From positions 23,528 to 87,527 of the forward strand of contig DASTBV010000143.1 of NCBI GenBank assembly GCA_035711805.1: a DNA stretch of 64,000 nucleotides, in the 5' to 3' direction. Source of the DNA: Gp6-AA40 sp035711805. GTDB lineage: Bacteria; Acidobacteriota; Vicinamibacteria; Vicinamibacterales; UBA2999. The first letter of the stretch is position 1. The number at the start of each line of letters is the position of its first letter. Below the pieces are notes generated by a model, which was not told the DNA's origin, did not search any database, and saw nothing but the letters and a program-made list of their open reading frames with translations. Below, piece after piece: positions 62,720 through 64,000 of this stretch. Made by a program: the position numbers and the translations under genes.

Positions 62720-63046
62720 ATGGCCGATCAACCGGAGCGCAAGCAGATCAACTTCACCATCGTTCCCGACGAGCACCCCAACGATCCGCGCACCTATGCG
62801 AACTTCTGCTCCATCGCGCACACACCGTTCGATTTCACGCTGACGTTCTGCGAGGTGATGCCGCTCTCCGAGAAGGAACTGCGCGAAGCCGAAAGCGAGC
62901 ACGTTGTCCGCGCGCCGGTGCGGGCGCGCGTTGTCGTGCCGGTTCAGTTCGTGCCAAATCTGATTACCGCGCTGCAGGAACACATGCGCGTCTTCTCGGA
63001 GACGTACACGAACGTCGGGTGGTCGAAGCAGGGGCCGATTCACTAA
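62720..63046 (+). CDS. DUF3467 protein
   Basis: 108 aa. Matches the DUF3467 layout: RTYANFCSIAHTPFDFTLTFCEV followed by APVRARVVVPVQFVPNLITALQ. Function unknown. Probably cotranscribed with lexA, which may make it SOS-regulated; unusual and worth testing. A low-complexity inverted repeat follows at once. Confidence 0.8.
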   Translation: MADQPERKQINFTIVPDEHPNDPRTYANFCSIAHTPFDFTLTFCEVMPLSEKELREAESEHVVRAPVRARVVVPVQFVPNLITALQEHMRVFSETYTNVGWSKQGPIH

Positions 63047-63127
63047 ATGCAAAATTCAAAATGCAAGATGCAAAATGGACGCTGGCCGTGCGTTCTGTTT
63101 GCATCTTGAATTTTGCATTTTGCATTT
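63046..63127. repeat. Low-complexity inverted repeat (ATGCAAAATTCAAA words)
   Basis: AAATGCAAAATTCAAAATGC (left arm) pairs with its complement GCATTTTGCATTT (right arm) via repeated TGCAAAAT words; strongly AT-rich against its surroundings. The right arm ends just before the nth ATG and overlaps the last bases of DUF3467's stop region. Confidence 0.85.
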
Positions 63128-63128
63128 C

Positions 63129-63842
63129 ATGAAGTCCGCCGCCGCTACTCGTCGCATCATCGAAACGCTCGCCGAGCAGCACCCGAACGCCGACACCGAG
63201 CTCCACTACCGCAACGCGTTCGAGCTGCTCGTCGCCACGATCCTGTCCGCGCAGTCTACCGACCAGCGGGTCAACATCGTTACGCCGGCGTTGTTCAGGC
63301 GCTATCCGGATGCGCGGGCGCTCGCCGGGGCCGCGGCGCCCGAGCTCGAAAAGCTGATTCTCTCGACGGGCTTCTTCCGCCAGAAATCCAAGGCGCTGAT
63401 CGCCGCGTCGCAGAAGCTCGTCGCAGAGCACGCCGGCGAGGTGCCGGCGGACATGGCCGCGCTGACGACGCTTCCAGGCGTCGGCAGAAAGACCGCGAAC
63501 GTGGTGCTCGGCCACGCGCTTGGTGTGCCCGGGCTGCCGGTCGATCGCCATGTCCTGCGCGTCTCGAATCGGATCGGCATCGCTGAAGGTGACGATCCCG
63601 TCATCGTCGAGCAACAGCTCTGTTCGAAACTGCCGCCTGAAATGTGGACGCTCGCGTCAGACGTCCAGATCCTCCACGGGCGGCGTATCTGCCGGCCGAA
63701 GCCGCTTTGTGAGGAGTGCGCGGTTCGCGACGACTGTGATTACTACCGTCACGTGGTGTCGGGCGAGCGTCGACGGCCGGCGACAAGGAGCACGAAGGTA
63801 CCCACAAAGAACACGAAGAACACCAAGAAAAAAAAGAAATGA
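63129..63842 (+). CDS. nth: Endonuclease III (DNA glycosylase/AP lyase)
   Basis: 237 aa from ATG 63129. HhH-GPD domain with LPGVGRKTANVVL (catalytic Lys in GRKTA) and catalytic Asp in VDRH; [4Fe-4S] cluster C-x6-C-x2-C-x5-C near CRPKPLCEECAVRDDC. Removes oxidised pyrimidines. The C-terminus has a lysine-rich tail (TKVPTKNTKNTKKKKK) encoded by a low-complexity AAGAACAC/ACGAAG stretch. ATGA overlap with the next gene. Confidence 0.95.
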   Translation: MKSAAATRRIIETLAEQHPNADTELHYRNAFELLVATILSAQSTDQRVNIVTPALFRRYPDARALAGAAAPELEKLILSTGFFRQKSKALIAASQKLVAEHAGEVPADMAALTTLPGVGRKTANVVLGHALGVPGLPVDRHVLRVSNRIGIAEGDDPVIVEQQLCSKLPPEMWTLASDVQILHGRRICRPKPLCEECAVRDDCDYYRHVVSGERRRPATRSTKVPTKNTKNTKKKKK

Positions 63843-64000
63843 CCCGCGAGCAGTTCCGGCGCCTCGTTCTCGAGGCGGTGACGCTCATCCCGAAGCGCTT
63901 CCGGCGCGAAATGAAGAACCTTGCGCTGGTGGTTGAAGACGAGCCCGCCCCCGAGCTGCTGGCGGAAATGGAAATCGAACCGCCGGACTCGCTGTACGGC
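63839..64000 (+). CDS. Zincin-like metallopeptidase (PF06262-type), 5' part
   Basis: The first 54 residues are visible: MTREQFRRLVLEAVTLIPKR then NLALVVEDEP, typical of the minimal metallopeptidase family (PF06262/zincin_1), whose HExxH motif should lie beyond the window edge. The ATG overlaps the nth stop as ATGA, suggesting coupling. Confidence 0.65.
   Translation, partial: MTREQFRRLVLEAVTLIPKRFRREMKNLALVVEDEPAPELLAEMEIEPPDSLYG

Overview
The window is GC-rich, densely coded bacterial chromosome with no phage, plasmid or transposase signature. Several traits point to a soil Acidobacteriota, most likely Vicinamibacteria-like; this is inference from gene content, not a phylogeny. They are a TIGR03435-family protein, Ser/Thr kinases fused to TPR or TolB-like propellers, a TolB-like protein paired with an M28 peptidase, many short palindromes between genes, and frequent GTG/TTG starts with NTGA stop/start overlaps. 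I saw no rRNA, tRNA or CRISPR array.

Layout. 1-6.1 kb: end of a secreted protein, apt and acyP, a DUF4214/EF-hand/lectin-like protein, a metallo-beta-lactamase-fold protein, a membrane protein whose 5' end lacks a start codon, and a second lectin-like protein. 6.1-15.6 kb: a molybdenum hydroxylase (coxS-coxL-coxM, form II type), a membrane-anchored cupin and a single-chain fusion of ethanolamine ammonia-lyase EutB+EutC. Convergent to these are the maturation-type genes coxG, coxE and coxD and a DUF4390 gene. Together they could turn ethanolamine into acetaldehyde and then acetate without a microcompartment; this is the most interesting hypothesis in the window. 15.6-24.8 kb: envelope functions (degenerate serine hydrolase, beta-barrel protein, M48 protease, class A PBP, TolB-like protein, M28-PDZ peptidase, TerC).

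24.9-30.8 kb is a heat-shock operon, hspR-dnaJ(cbpA-like)-clpB-ftsH, behind a sigma70-type promoter spanned by a perfect inverted repeat. 30.8-38.7 kb: 1-Cys peroxiredoxin, a small winged-helix protein, an RRM protein, a zinc-ribbon/kinase/TPR protein and a secreted metzincin with GVFDWG repeats. 38.9-44.1 kb is the branched-chain amino-acid operon ilvB-ilvN-ilvC-ilvD (minus strand); each of its three gene gaps holds a different low-complexity inverted repeat. 44.2-52.1 kb: a glycine-zipper lipoprotein and three tandem paralogues of a secreted HExxH/TPR protein, interrupted by an ECF-like sigma factor and a lower-GC TIGR03435/cysteine-rich pair. 52.1-64 kb: CDGSH protein, CoA-binding protein, kinase-TolB fusion, glcD (apparent CTG start), aminotransferase, coaD, rsmD, recG, a secreted protein, lexA, DUF3467, nth and the start of a zincin-like metallopeptidase.

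Two repeat systems run through the window: REP-like GC-rich hairpins in several families, and low-complexity near-tandem inverted repeats that often abut or supply stop codons. Start sites were chosen from ribosome-binding sites, signal peptides, paralogue alignment or family length; several remain uncertain and are marked.
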